NCBI RefSeq assembly: GCF_010692555.1
Contig: NZ_JAAHHG010000056.1
Location: forward strand, 1 to 35,828
DNA from: Okeania sp. SIO3B5
Lineage (GTDB): Bacteria; Cyanobacteriota; Cyanobacteriia; Cyanobacteriales; Microcoleaceae
Reading direction: 5' to 3'
Length of the DNA: 35,828 nt
A program made the translations under genes and the position numbers. Numbering within the stretch: the stretch's first letter is position 1; each line of letters starts with the position of its first letter. Positions 17,408 to 25,234 of this stretch are shown here, piece by piece. The notes below the pieces were generated by a model, which was not told the DNA's origin, searched no databases, and saw nothing but the letters and a program-made list of their open reading frames with translations.

Positions 17408-18560
17408 ACAAATTAACTCCTACTGGAAAAGGATGTCCTAACAATATTTTAACCAAATCATTTAATCCTTCTCGATTCAAAGGATACATAGGAATAAATT
17501 TAGCAATATCTTCAGCAGTAGTTGTTTTCCACTGAAATTTAGGAACAGGATTTAACCATCCATATAAATAAGTATATTCAGATAATTGCCTGATAAAATT
17601 CTCAGTTTTATCCAATCTTTCACTATTATAAGTGCGTCGTGCCGCTCCTCCGTCACTAACAATAACCACACTATTATTATCAGCTTCCTGAGAGAGAATT
17701 TCCTCAATAGGCAAAGGCTTAGTTAAATTAGATTGAGTAAACAAATAACCCCTTGGAACATTGTGAAAATAAAAAACACTTGTCTGATTTAACAAACCTC
17801 CCTTTTCGATACTTTCCTGTAAAGCATCAATTAGTAATTTAAAAGGAGACATGGAACTTTCACAGTCAATTAACAAAACTAATTTGACTTGATTTTTGCG
17901 ACGAGGTTGTAACACCACATCAGAGATAAAACCCATTTTACACAATTGATTAATTGTTCCTTGAACATCCAAATCTTCAGACACACCTTCTCGTTTTAGG
18001 GACCTCAAATTACGCCAAATGCCAGTCATTTCTCGGCGAGTTATTGGTAAACGGAGAATCAGATTATAACTTTGTCTAAATCTCTGTTTTATAGGTGTTA
18101 TTTCTGACGGAAATTTTCTAGAATAATCGCGAGGTAAAATTGAATTAGTTTGTTGATTAGGTTGAGATTTATTTTCTTGTTCAACTTCAGATGAAACTGG
18201 AGAAATAGAATTACTATTATTTTCTAAATTTTCAGTCTCTTGAGGAGGAGAAATAGAATCTTCTTCAACTTTGGGCGATGGAGATTTATCGGTTTCTTGT
18301 AATCGGTTTTCTAACTCAGGTATAACTAACTCTTCAAACAATTCATTAAAAATATTTTTGTCTTCTAAAGACTTAACCCATAACAAACATAAAAGTCGTT
18401 TTAACCGTTCAATATCCTGCAACTCTGCTCGACTTTGAATAGTTTTAATCGCCAGTAAATATTCAGAAATTCCCATAGGAACATCCTCTTGCCTCAACCT
18501 ATTAAACAAAGGCAAAAAAAGAGTTTCGGATTCAACAATTAATAATTCAAAGTCAATCAT
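17400..18560 (-). CDS. CoxE-like von Willebrand factor A domain protein of a MoxR/vWA pair
   Basis: The 386-aa protein has an N-terminal helical region (1-90) like CoxE-type MoxR partners. A long polar linker rich in S, P, E, N and Q (90-150) follows, then a basic segment (RKFPSEITPIKQRFRQSYNLILRLPITRREM). The C-terminal vWA domain has the metal-site loop IDCESS at 231-236 and VVIVSDGG at 298-305. The usual DxSxS reads D-C-E-S-S, so the third position is Glu rather than Ser. vWA proteins of this kind bind the hexameric MoxR ATPase and pass on its conformational change. ATG 18560 has no ribosome site upstream; an inverted-repeat element ends only ten bases away and may have displaced it. MoxR lies upstream on the same strand, 325 bp off. 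Confidence 0.82.
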   Translation of the reverse strand: MIDFELLIVESETLFLPLFNRLRQEDVPMGISEYLLAIKTIQSRAELQDIERLKRLLCLLWVKSLEDKNIFNELFEELVIPELENRLQETDKSPSPKVEEDSISPPQETENLENNSNSISPVSSEVEQENKSQPNQQTNSILPRDYSRKFPSEITPIKQRFRQSYNLILRLPITRREMTGIWRNLRSLKREGVSEDLDVQGTINQLCKMGFISDVVLQPRRKNQVKLVLLIDCESSMSPFKLLIDALQESIEKGGLLNQTSVFYFHNVPRGYLFTQSNLTKPLPIEEILSQEADNNSVVIVSDGGAARRTYNSERLDKTENFIRQLSEYTYLYGWLNPVPKFQWKTTTAEDIAKFIPMYPLNREGLNDLVKILLGHPFPVGVNLYG

Positions 18561-18570
18561 TTAGTAATAT

Positions 18571-18870
18571 AGTCCAGTAGGGTGCGTTACGGCTAGCGCC
18601 TAACGCACCACTATATAATACCATTTCTCAAAAGTAATGCCACCTGTGGAAGGTAGTCAAAATAACTAGAAAAATTACAGAGGTTAGTTAACAATAAAAT
18701 TACGTCAATAAATAGTATTTATAAATAGAAAATTCAAGTACAACAAAGTTTTTGAGAATCGGTATAATTCAAAAGTAACATCAGGAATTAATTATCAAAT
18801 AATCTGCGGGGTGGGTTAAGCTTTCCTCAAAAATGGTGCGTTACGCTCCGCTAACACACCCTACTGGACT
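18571..18870. mobile_element. Family F inverted-repeat element between moxR and vWA genes
   Basis: The outer arms AGTCCAGTAGGGTGCGTTA (18571-18589) and TAACACACCCTACTGGACT (18852-18870) are inverted repeats of 19 bp with one mismatch. Inside each arm are GCGTTACG/GCTAACG-type sequences common in cyanobacterial repeats. It is 300 bp and non-coding. It fills the moxR-vWA spacer, which in such pairs is normally a few bases. Confidence 0.75.
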
Positions 18871-18885
18871 TACGCTTATTAATAA

Positions 18886-19899
18886 TTATATTAACTGTTC
18901 TATAGCATTTCGATCGCTTTGATTTTTTACTAAAGTATGGAGAAAAGGAAGTTGACCTAATTGAGTCTTATTTAATTCTTCACCTGTTATTTCCTCATTT
19001 TGCCTCCTTCTTTCCAAAAGTCGCAACCAATTAATAAACTCTCCTGTACTAGGTTTTTTCCGCCAAGAAATCTTGTCACGAAGTTCTACAAATCTATCTA
19101 AAGCAACTTCAAAAATAGGAGAAATATCCTGCTGAAAATGATTAATAATAATCTTCCTCAAATCCTCCAATTCTGGAAACTCAACATAATAAAACAGACA
19201 ACGACGTAAAAAAGCTTTAGGCAATTCTTTCTCCTGATTACTCGTAATAATAATCAAAGGTAAAAAATCTTTTCTAGCTTCCCGTTCCTCACCCCGAAGA
19301 GCATCATATTTCCAGTCCTTAACTTCCTTTATCTCAAACTGTAACCTGTCTAAAACTAAGAGTAAATCATTAGGAAAATCAATATCAGCTTTATCAATTT
19401 CATCAACCAAAACAACTGAAGGAATATTACTTTCAGCAGAAAGCTTAATTGCCTCTCCTAACTTGCCTAACTCCACATATTTTTTTCGCTCAATAGCATC
19501 AGTTAATTCCGGTGAATTATTTATCTGTTTCTCCTCTAATTGACTTTGAATAAACTTATATTCTTGAAGGTCATATAAACGGCGAATATTATCATAAGTA
19601 TAGAGTAATTCTTCAGCCCGGCTGGTAGAACGAATATAGCATTCCTTCAAAGGATAACCCAACTCATAAGCAATAGAATAAGCAAGACGAGTTTTACCAC
19701 AACCAGGTTCACCTTCTAATAATAAAGGGCGACGTAAATAGAGAGCATCATTTACTGCCTCAGCCAGATTTTTAGAAGCAATATAAGGTTCCTTTTTTCT
19801 GGGTATATCTGGAAATTCTTTCCCATTTTCGTCTTTTAATGGTTCATATTTTCGGTCATTACCTTGACCTTCATATTGTCTATCTGCTAAGTCATTCAT
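18886..19899 (-). CDS. MoxR-family AAA+ ATPase
   Basis: The 337-aa protein has Walker A GEPGCGKT at 63-70 and Walker B VVLVDEID at 162-169. A sensor/arginine region follows (ITSNQEKELPKAFLRRCLFYYVEFPE) and a small helical lid with GEFINWLRLLERRR. This is the standard single-domain MoxR layout; such ATPases form rings that work with a vWA partner to remodel or switch on client proteins. Here the client is likely one of the EAD-bearing proteins. It starts 15 bp after the stop of the gene at 19915-20994, which points to co-transcription. All catalytic motifs look intact. Confidence 0.9.
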   Translation of the reverse strand: MNDLADRQYEGQGNDRKYEPLKDENGKEFPDIPRKKEPYIASKNLAEAVNDALYLRRPLLLEGEPGCGKTRLAYSIAYELGYPLKECYIRSTSRAEELLYTYDNIRRLYDLQEYKFIQSQLEEKQINNSPELTDAIERKKYVELGKLGEAIKLSAESNIPSVVLVDEIDKADIDFPNDLLLVLDRLQFEIKEVKDWKYDALRGEEREARKDFLPLIIITSNQEKELPKAFLRRCLFYYVEFPELEDLRKIIINHFQQDISPIFEVALDRFVELRDKISWRKKPSTGEFINWLRLLERRRQNEEITGEELNKTQLGQLPFLHTLVKNQSDRNAIEQLI

Positions 19900-19914
19900 T
19901 TTTTCAATATTTTT

Positions 19915-20994
19915 TTAATTAATTTGTTTAAGTTCATCAATAATTTCTTCAAGGGTGTTATAAGTCGGAAGCAAATAACCTTGAGCAATTTCTAACCTTC
20001 TAAGGTATCTATTTATCATAGCTTCTTGCATCTGTAGTTGTTGAAGATAACCCCTAAACCATTGACATAATTCATTGATTTTAAAAGATTTAGGTACGTT
20101 CAGGCGAATACAACCATTAATAGATTGTTTTATAGAAACATTAGCAAAAATAATAATTAAACAGCGACCTTTATTGTCTAAATAGCCATGATATTTTGTT
20201 TTGATTTCCTGTAAAAAATTATCCGTTATTGAATTTAATTTTTGTTTATTTATAGTGTAATTCCAAATTATTAAGACAACATCTAAAGGGTGAGTATCAA
20301 CCAATAAATCAGTTATTTGATTTATGTTGTCATCTTTTAAGCGATTATCAATTTGTGATTCAATACTTCCATAAGCTTCCGATAAAGTAATACTAATAGG
20401 CGGCATCCTATATTCACGTTTAGTTTTCTCTTTCAATTCTTGGAGAATTCTTTTAATAATGTAATCATTTAAAATTTTGTAATCTCCGCTAACATTAAAA
20501 GCAAAAACTCCTTGATAATCTAGTGTTTTTTTAAATTTATATACCAACTTATCTAAATCATAATCAACAATCAGATTATTATTTATTTTATTATTATCTA
20601 TTTTTAAAGATGTTTGCTCCCTCAATTGTTTTTCATCAGTTTCTGCCCTTTTTTCAGACAGACGTTGACTATAATCAGAGCTTTGTTTAATTGGCGATCG
20701 CTTAAGTTTTTTAATGTATCCTTCTATAGTCAATATGGCATCTGAATCTGAATTTAATTGACCTTTAAAAACTTTCAAAAAACATACTAAATTTTCTTGA
20801 TTATTTAATATGAAGCCATAAAAACTAGCGACCAACTCTTTCGCAGGCAAATTGTAATCTACTACTGCTTCATCAATCTGTATCTGACTAATATTGACTA
20901 ATGACTTTAAATGTTCACCAGGTTTCTGCCGAGCATTAAAATAGTTAGTTAAAATTTTTTGTAGTTCAATCTTTTCCTCAAGCTCCAATTTCAT
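19915..20994 (-). CDS. EAD plus STAND-like (possibly inactive) domain protein
   Basis: Residues 1-93 of this 359-aa protein form an adaptor domain sharing NYFNARQKPGEHLKSLVNIS and the following QIQID with the C-terminus of the 21064-22155 product. A polar linker (100-140) follows. The remaining 210 residues (FNVSGDYKILNDYIIKRILQ; DLLVDTHPLDVVLIIWNYTI; GRCLIIIFANV) alternate strands and helices like a P-loop ATPase core, but I see no Walker A motif. That agrees with the 'iSTAND' domain described for EAD systems, though I cannot confirm it without profile searches. The likely role is as hub: the EAD recruits the nucleosidase-EAD effector and the STAND-like part couples to MoxR. It lies 15 bp from moxR and 69 bp from the upstream gene. 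Confidence 0.7.
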   Translation of the reverse strand: MKLELEEKIELQKILTNYFNARQKPGEHLKSLVNISQIQIDEAVVDYNLPAKELVASFYGFILNNQENLVCFLKVFKGQLNSDSDAILTIEGYIKKLKRSPIKQSSDYSQRLSEKRAETDEKQLREQTSLKIDNNKINNNLIVDYDLDKLVYKFKKTLDYQGVFAFNVSGDYKILNDYIIKRILQELKEKTKREYRMPPISITLSEAYGSIESQIDNRLKDDNINQITDLLVDTHPLDVVLIIWNYTINKQKLNSITDNFLQEIKTKYHGYLDNKGRCLIIIFANVSIKQSINGCIRLNVPKSFKINELCQWFRGYLQQLQMQEAMINRYLRRLEIAQGYLLPTYNTLEEIIDELKQIN

Positions 20995-21063
20995 TAACTA
21001 ATTTATACCGATTTTACTTTAACTATGTTTGCTATTGATATAGATAAGTTAATATTTCCATAC

Positions 21064-22155
21064 TTACTGCATTCTTGCAATAATTTGATTAACAAATAAT
21101 TGTTCATCAGAACCTTTAAGTAAATGACTCTGAAAAATTTTAAGAAATAATAGAAAATCATCCCTGCTTTTTAAAATTTCAGGATAAAAATTAGGAATTA
21201 ATTCTCTTACAGGTAAATTATAATCTATTGCTGCTGTATCAATCTGTATCTGACTAATATTTACCAATGACTTTAAATGTTCACCAGGTTTCTGCCGAGC
21301 ATTAAAATAGTCAATTAAAATTTGTTGTAATTTCATCCTTTCCTCAAAATCATCAGCTAAAAATTTAGTATATTTTGGATGAATTCCCGAATTTTCTAAA
21401 TCAATAGATTGTTGATTTCTACTTAACCAAAACTTCCCTAAAACTTCAAAAGCAAAAGCACTAGCATGATGAGCAGCTACTTCTTGAAAACCTTCTTTAT
21501 CCGCCATATTTTTACCATCAATTAAATCAGAAATACCTCGAATAATTAATGCTGAAACCTGTTGATTAGCATGAGCAACTTGCAAAATACCACGACCTTC
21601 CATTTCCACAGCTAAAGCATCACCATAACTTTGCTGAAGAAACTCAAATAAATCTGATTTTTTATTAGCAATTACCTTTTCTCCTGCAGCAATAGGAGCA
21701 ACAAATACATTAGGTTTAGCTGAATCAGAAAGTCTAGCTAACCAATCTGTTTTTCTAGCTTCAGCTTTTGCCCGTTGAATCATATTATAATTTGAAAGAC
21801 CAACATCCGGTCTTGGCCTAAAAGTCTCAGCTACCTTACCCGACTCATAACCATAAACCTTAGTAGCAGCAACTACATCTCCCAGTTGGACATCCTTAAT
21901 CCCTCCAGCTACTCCAACAAACAGAATCACATCAGGCTTAAAATAAGCGATCGCCCTTTCTGCTTCTATTGCTGCGGGTGAATTTCCAGCACCAGTCTCC
22001 ACAATACCCACTTCCAACTCTTGACCATCAATAGAAAATTTACCCCTTTCATAAACTGTCCCTTGAGAGTGTATCTCCTCGCTCAAGTCACTGAGATGAG
22101 CGCGTACTGCCATATATTCGATACGAATTGCTGTTAAAATAACTGCACAAGCCAT
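21064..22155 (-). CDS. MTA/SAH-nucleosidase-like effector with C-terminal EAD
   Basis: Residues 1-245 of this 363-aa protein are a nucleosidase/PNP-fold domain. It has [11 protein letters not shown] with E13 in the position of the usual catalytic acid, FVGVAGGIKDVQLGDVV at 79-95, VEMEGRGI at 183-190 and IIRGISD with D210. After a short linker, residues 270-363 are an EAD almost identical in its core to that of the next gene. The active-site positions look complete. Domestic MTA/SAH nucleosidases are about 230 aa and lack this tail, so this is not the housekeeping enzyme. I infer an effector that depletes a nucleoside or nucleotide when recruited. A decayed copy of its first 110 codons and upstream region lies at 26434-26749. 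Confidence 0.85.
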   Translation of the reverse strand: MACAVILTAIRIEYMAVRAHLSDLSEEIHSQGTVYERGKFSIDGQELEVGIVETGAGNSPAAIEAERAIAYFKPDVILFVGVAGGIKDVQLGDVVAATKVYGYESGKVAETFRPRPDVGLSNYNMIQRAKAEARKTDWLARLSDSAKPNVFVAPIAAGEKVIANKKSDLFEFLQQSYGDALAVEMEGRGILQVAHANQQVSALIIRGISDLIDGKNMADKEGFQEVAAHHASAFAFEVLGKFWLSRNQQSIDLENSGIHPKYTKFLADDFEERMKLQQILIDYFNARQKPGEHLKSLVNISQIQIDTAAIDYNLPVRELIPNFYPEILKSRDDFLLFLKIFQSHLLKGSDEQLFVNQIIARMQ

Positions 22156-22434
22156 ATTTTACCTAGTAATTGAACTGCTTTCTATTATCGTTAATTTATT
22201 TGGAAATGTCTAAAAATTAAACTGCTTTAACGTAGTGCTACATTGTCGTTTCAGTTATTAGTACCGACTGCTGAAATTCCCTAATACCAATTTCAAAAAA
22301 GCAGGGTATAACAAAACGTTGGAGCAGACTAATACAAGATATTAGTGGAGATGGTCTTGAATAATATCTGCTACTCAATTTAGTTGGTGATGGTAGTAAC
22401 CAAGATCCTAAGATTATGTTCCTTATTTAAGGAA

Positions 22435-23961
22435 TTAAGAAGTAAGAAGGTCAACTGAAATTGTAGTGAAAAAAGCCAATAAAAAGCGGGCGGAAACTTC
22501 CGCTGCATATTCACGAAATTGGTCATTTTTATCATGGTCTGCATAATCTTGAACTCCTTTAACAATAATTATGGGAATTTCGGAAATTGCGCCTACTACA
22601 CCAATAGCTGCTCCTTCCATTTCTACTCCTAATATTTTCCGTTGGAGTTTTTCGATACGTTGGAAAAGTTGAGGGTCTTTTTGTACTTTGCTAGTAGTGG
22701 CAATTACCCCTGGATGAATTTCAGGATTTAAGGGGTCTTTATAGCGTTGATTTTCTAGATATTCTAATCGTTCATTTTTAATTTCTTTCACAGCTTTTTC
22801 GGTTAATTCCAAAGAGTCTGTTTTTAATAATTCTTGTTTTTTTAAACGTTGAATTGCCTCTCTCCAGTCTGGGCATTCTGTTTGTCTTTCTGGGTGCTGG
22901 TCTGGGCTAGAATATTTGTCTGGTTGTTGTTGAAAATTATAGAGTTTGTGGAGTAACCAACGCTCTTGATGATAGTAAGATTTTGGTCTAGGAGTTTTAA
23001 TAGTATTCAGCCAATCTTGAGGAAAATCTTCAATAGCAAGTTTCCATTTAAAATTGAGGTTATAGGTGCGAATTTCATGGAAGATTTCTTTATTACGAAT
23101 TTGTTGGTTATCTATTGATTCGTAATAAGCAACGAGTTTACCATAGTCAAATTTAAAGACTTCTTTCGCAACAATTACATCACCTAAAAAAACTTTTTTT
23201 TCTTTATTGCCTGCACAGACTCCAGTCATTGCTAAACAACTAGGTTTTAATTCAGAAATAAGTCGAGTAGCCAGATTATTAGTATAGTTTTCTCCCATTT
23301 CCGGAGGTCGGGCTGCTAATATATTTAATTGAGTACCGTTTTTATGGTTTAAAGTAGTTTTGTAGTAGGGAAAGTTGGAACTATCTTTGAATTCTTGCCA
23401 AGTATTTCCAGATTGATTATCGCAGTTTTTCAGAGCATCCAATTCATCTTTGAGAGCTGTAATAATTAGAATATCAATTGTTGATGAAGGAGGTTTCGTA
23501 TCGGGTCTTGATGAAATAGGTGATGGATTATTTGGGGGTGAGGTAGGAACAGATATTTCTGTGTTTAATTCTCCGATTTTTAATTCTCCGATGTTTAATT
23601 CTTTTATTCTTCTTTTCCCAATACTAATTATTTTATTAGCAATTTCTATATCTGTCTCCTCTAAATTATATTTTTCTGGTTGCTTCAGAAGATAATCTAA
23701 CAAAGCCATTAAAGGATGATAATCTGCTTTTCGACTAGAGACTGAATAATCTTTAAATTTGGAGACTAAAATAGTAATAAATTCATTAATATCTAAGTTA
23801 AAGTAAAGATTAGCAATAAAATATTTATCTATTCCAGCATTTCTCAGAATACCTCTTCTTCCTGATATGCCATCAATATCTATAAAAATATTTTCTAATA
23901 ATCTTTCTAGTTGAATTAAATCGTCTTGTGGTAAATCTGAAAAGATGCGAGAGTTTGTCAT
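22435..23961 (-). CDS. EAD-PNP effector protein
   Basis: The 508-aa protein begins with an EAD of the second type (about 1-110; GISGRRGILRNAGIDKYFI, then YHPLMALLDYL). A proline-rich linker follows, containing the repeat IGELKIGELN (124-133). Residues 161-500 are a PNP-like domain (TIDILIITALKDELDAL; AMTGVCAGNK; LGVEMEGAAIGVV; VKGVQDYADHDKND) nearly the same as the central domain of the 924-aa protein, including its insertion (LAIEDFPQDW to LEYLENQ). The adaptor comes before the effector here and after it in the 924-aa protein, so domains have been shuffled. ATG 23961 begins just before the conserved region. It is separated by 279 bp from the 22155 gene, so it may have its own promoter. Confidence 0.82.
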   Translation of the reverse strand: MTNSRIFSDLPQDDLIQLERLLENIFIDIDGISGRRGILRNAGIDKYFIANLYFNLDINEFITILVSKFKDYSVSSRKADYHPLMALLDYLLKQPEKYNLEETDIEIANKIISIGKRRIKELNIGELKIGELNTEISVPTSPPNNPSPISSRPDTKPPSSTIDILIITALKDELDALKNCDNQSGNTWQEFKDSSNFPYYKTTLNHKNGTQLNILAARPPEMGENYTNNLATRLISELKPSCLAMTGVCAGNKEKKVFLGDVIVAKEVFKFDYGKLVAYYESIDNQQIRNKEIFHEIRTYNLNFKWKLAIEDFPQDWLNTIKTPRPKSYYHQERWLLHKLYNFQQQPDKYSSPDQHPERQTECPDWREAIQRLKKQELLKTDSLELTEKAVKEIKNERLEYLENQRYKDPLNPEIHPGVIATTSKVQKDPQLFQRIEKLQRKILGVEMEGAAIGVVGAISEIPIIIVKGVQDYADHDKNDQFREYAAEVSARFLLAFFTTISVDLLTS

Positions 23962-24269
23962 TTTAGTTTATTTCCATTAATTGATGTTTTAAATTTTAAC
24001 AGTTATAGCGTTTCTCAAATTGGTGAGATACAGTTTTAGATTCCCCCTAACCCCCCTTAGTAAGGGGGGAACTGCTTAAAAAGGGGGATTTAGGGGGATC
24101 GTAAATGTACCTCATCTGTATAAGAAATGTTATATCTAGAAGAGAAATTTTTGACCTAAGAAATACAGCATATTCCTCGTATAAGAAGTACAGAGATTAA
24201 CAATTAAATGTTTGTAGTGCGGCCATATTTGCCCCCGATGAATGTACCTGACAAAAGTAGAATCTGCTA
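23962..24269. repeat. Spacer with ATCCCCCTAA-type dispersed repeat
   Basis: The stretch 24038-24110 (CCCCCTAACCCCCCTTAG, then AAAAAGGGGGATTTAGGGGG) belongs to the same G-run repeat class as the tandem duplication at 17106-17407. No gene is seen. Confidence 0.6.
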
Positions 24270-24818
24270 TTAAGGTATTAAAGTTGTTTCAATGACTTTT
24301 CTCAACCTTTTCCATGCTCCTTCTCCTTTAAATTTTTCCCAAAATGACGAAGGTTGGTCATAAAAATAAAGTTGTTCTTCACTTAAGCAGTAAACAACAG
24401 GCACTTCATACCATAATAAATCAACATTATGATCGAAAGGATTTTCTTGACGTATCTTCCTTTTATTTTCTTGGTCTAAATTATCGACAACAGCAACAGA
24501 AAAACAAATATTGGTAGGTATTCTGAAATTCCAAAGTTGTGCGGTAATAGATGAAGTAACTTTTTCTTTTCCATATTCTAGACATTCAGTAGAATACTGT
24601 CTTAAAGTCTGTGTAGTAATAGAGGGAAAATAAGTCATAACAAAAAAAGCATCTCCTCTCATTTTACATAAACCAAAATCAAGTTCAAAATTAGTTAATT
24701 TAACCACAAGATTGGCATTAAAGTTTCTATTTTTAGTTTCAACATTATTCTTTATATCTAAAGCACCCTGACTTTTCAGATTTTCCTGAATACTATCTAA
24801 ATAAGTATTGAGGTTCAT
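24270..24818 (-). CDS. Free-standing copy of the unknown C-terminal domain
   Basis: The 182-aa product consists only of the domain found at residues 742-924 of the 14319-17093 protein and about 210-392 of the 25235-26413 protein. Shared blocks are LKSQGALDIKNNV, MRGDAFFVMTYFPSI, YSTECLEYGKEK, NFRIPTNICFSVAVVDNLDQ, NVDLLWYEVPVVYCLS and the ending GAWKRLRKVIE. I do not recognise the fold; it is a mixed alpha/beta soluble domain with an N-terminal helix. ATG 24818 has AAGGGTGA just upstream, so it is a true small gene rather than a fragment. That it exists alone and is attached to EADs suggests a functional unit, either an effector or a sensor. It lies 308 bp before the 22435-23961 gene. Confidence 0.78.
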   Translation of the reverse strand: MNLNTYLDSIQENLKSQGALDIKNNVETKNRNFNANLVVKLTNFELDFGLCKMRGDAFFVMTYFPSITTQTLRQYSTECLEYGKEKVTSSITAQLWNFRIPTNICFSVAVVDNLDQENKRKIRQENPFDHNVDLLWYEVPVVYCLSEEQLYFYDQPSSFWEKFKGEGAWKRLRKVIETTLIP

Positions 24819-24965
24819 AGTTCACCCTTCTATTAGTATTAATATATTTTGAATTTTAAGCAGTGCGAGCATCTTGATCGCCAGTAAACTATTGTGGATT
24901 TAAACTGCATATTTGCTGTGTGCTTAGTTGATGATATAACCCTTATTACTTCTGTACGGGTGATT

Positions 24966-25136
24966 CTTCAGCAATTAACAATTAACAATTACCTCTTCTT
25001 AAAACTGACAGGATTGACTAAAAGGATTTTTTTTATTTGATCCCTTTAACAGGGGAGGCTTTAAACCTGAATTGTTGAATGAATAATTCTTAACTATCAA
25101 CTCTTAATTATTAATTATTCATTATTAATTATTCAT
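24966..25136. repeat. Family D repeat followed by AT heptamers
   Basis: AATTAACAATTACCTCTTCTT is followed by AGGATTGACTAAAAGGA and GGGGAGGCTTTAAACCTGAA, then ATTAATT-type units to about 25136. Similar order occurs at 28400, 30757 and 30943. It fills most of the 24819-25234 spacer. Confidence 0.65.
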
Positions 25137-25234
25137 TATCTGGTAAATTACCCCTACTGACTTCTGACTTGCTAAACGCATTTTAAATGCCTCTTAGCTA
25201 ACTATTATCTGAGTGAGATAAAATTAACTATATA

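Noticed and set aside
21064-22155. Housekeeping MTA/SAH nucleosidase
   Set aside because: The C-terminal EAD and the MoxR/vWA neighbourhood are not features of the housekeeping enzyme.
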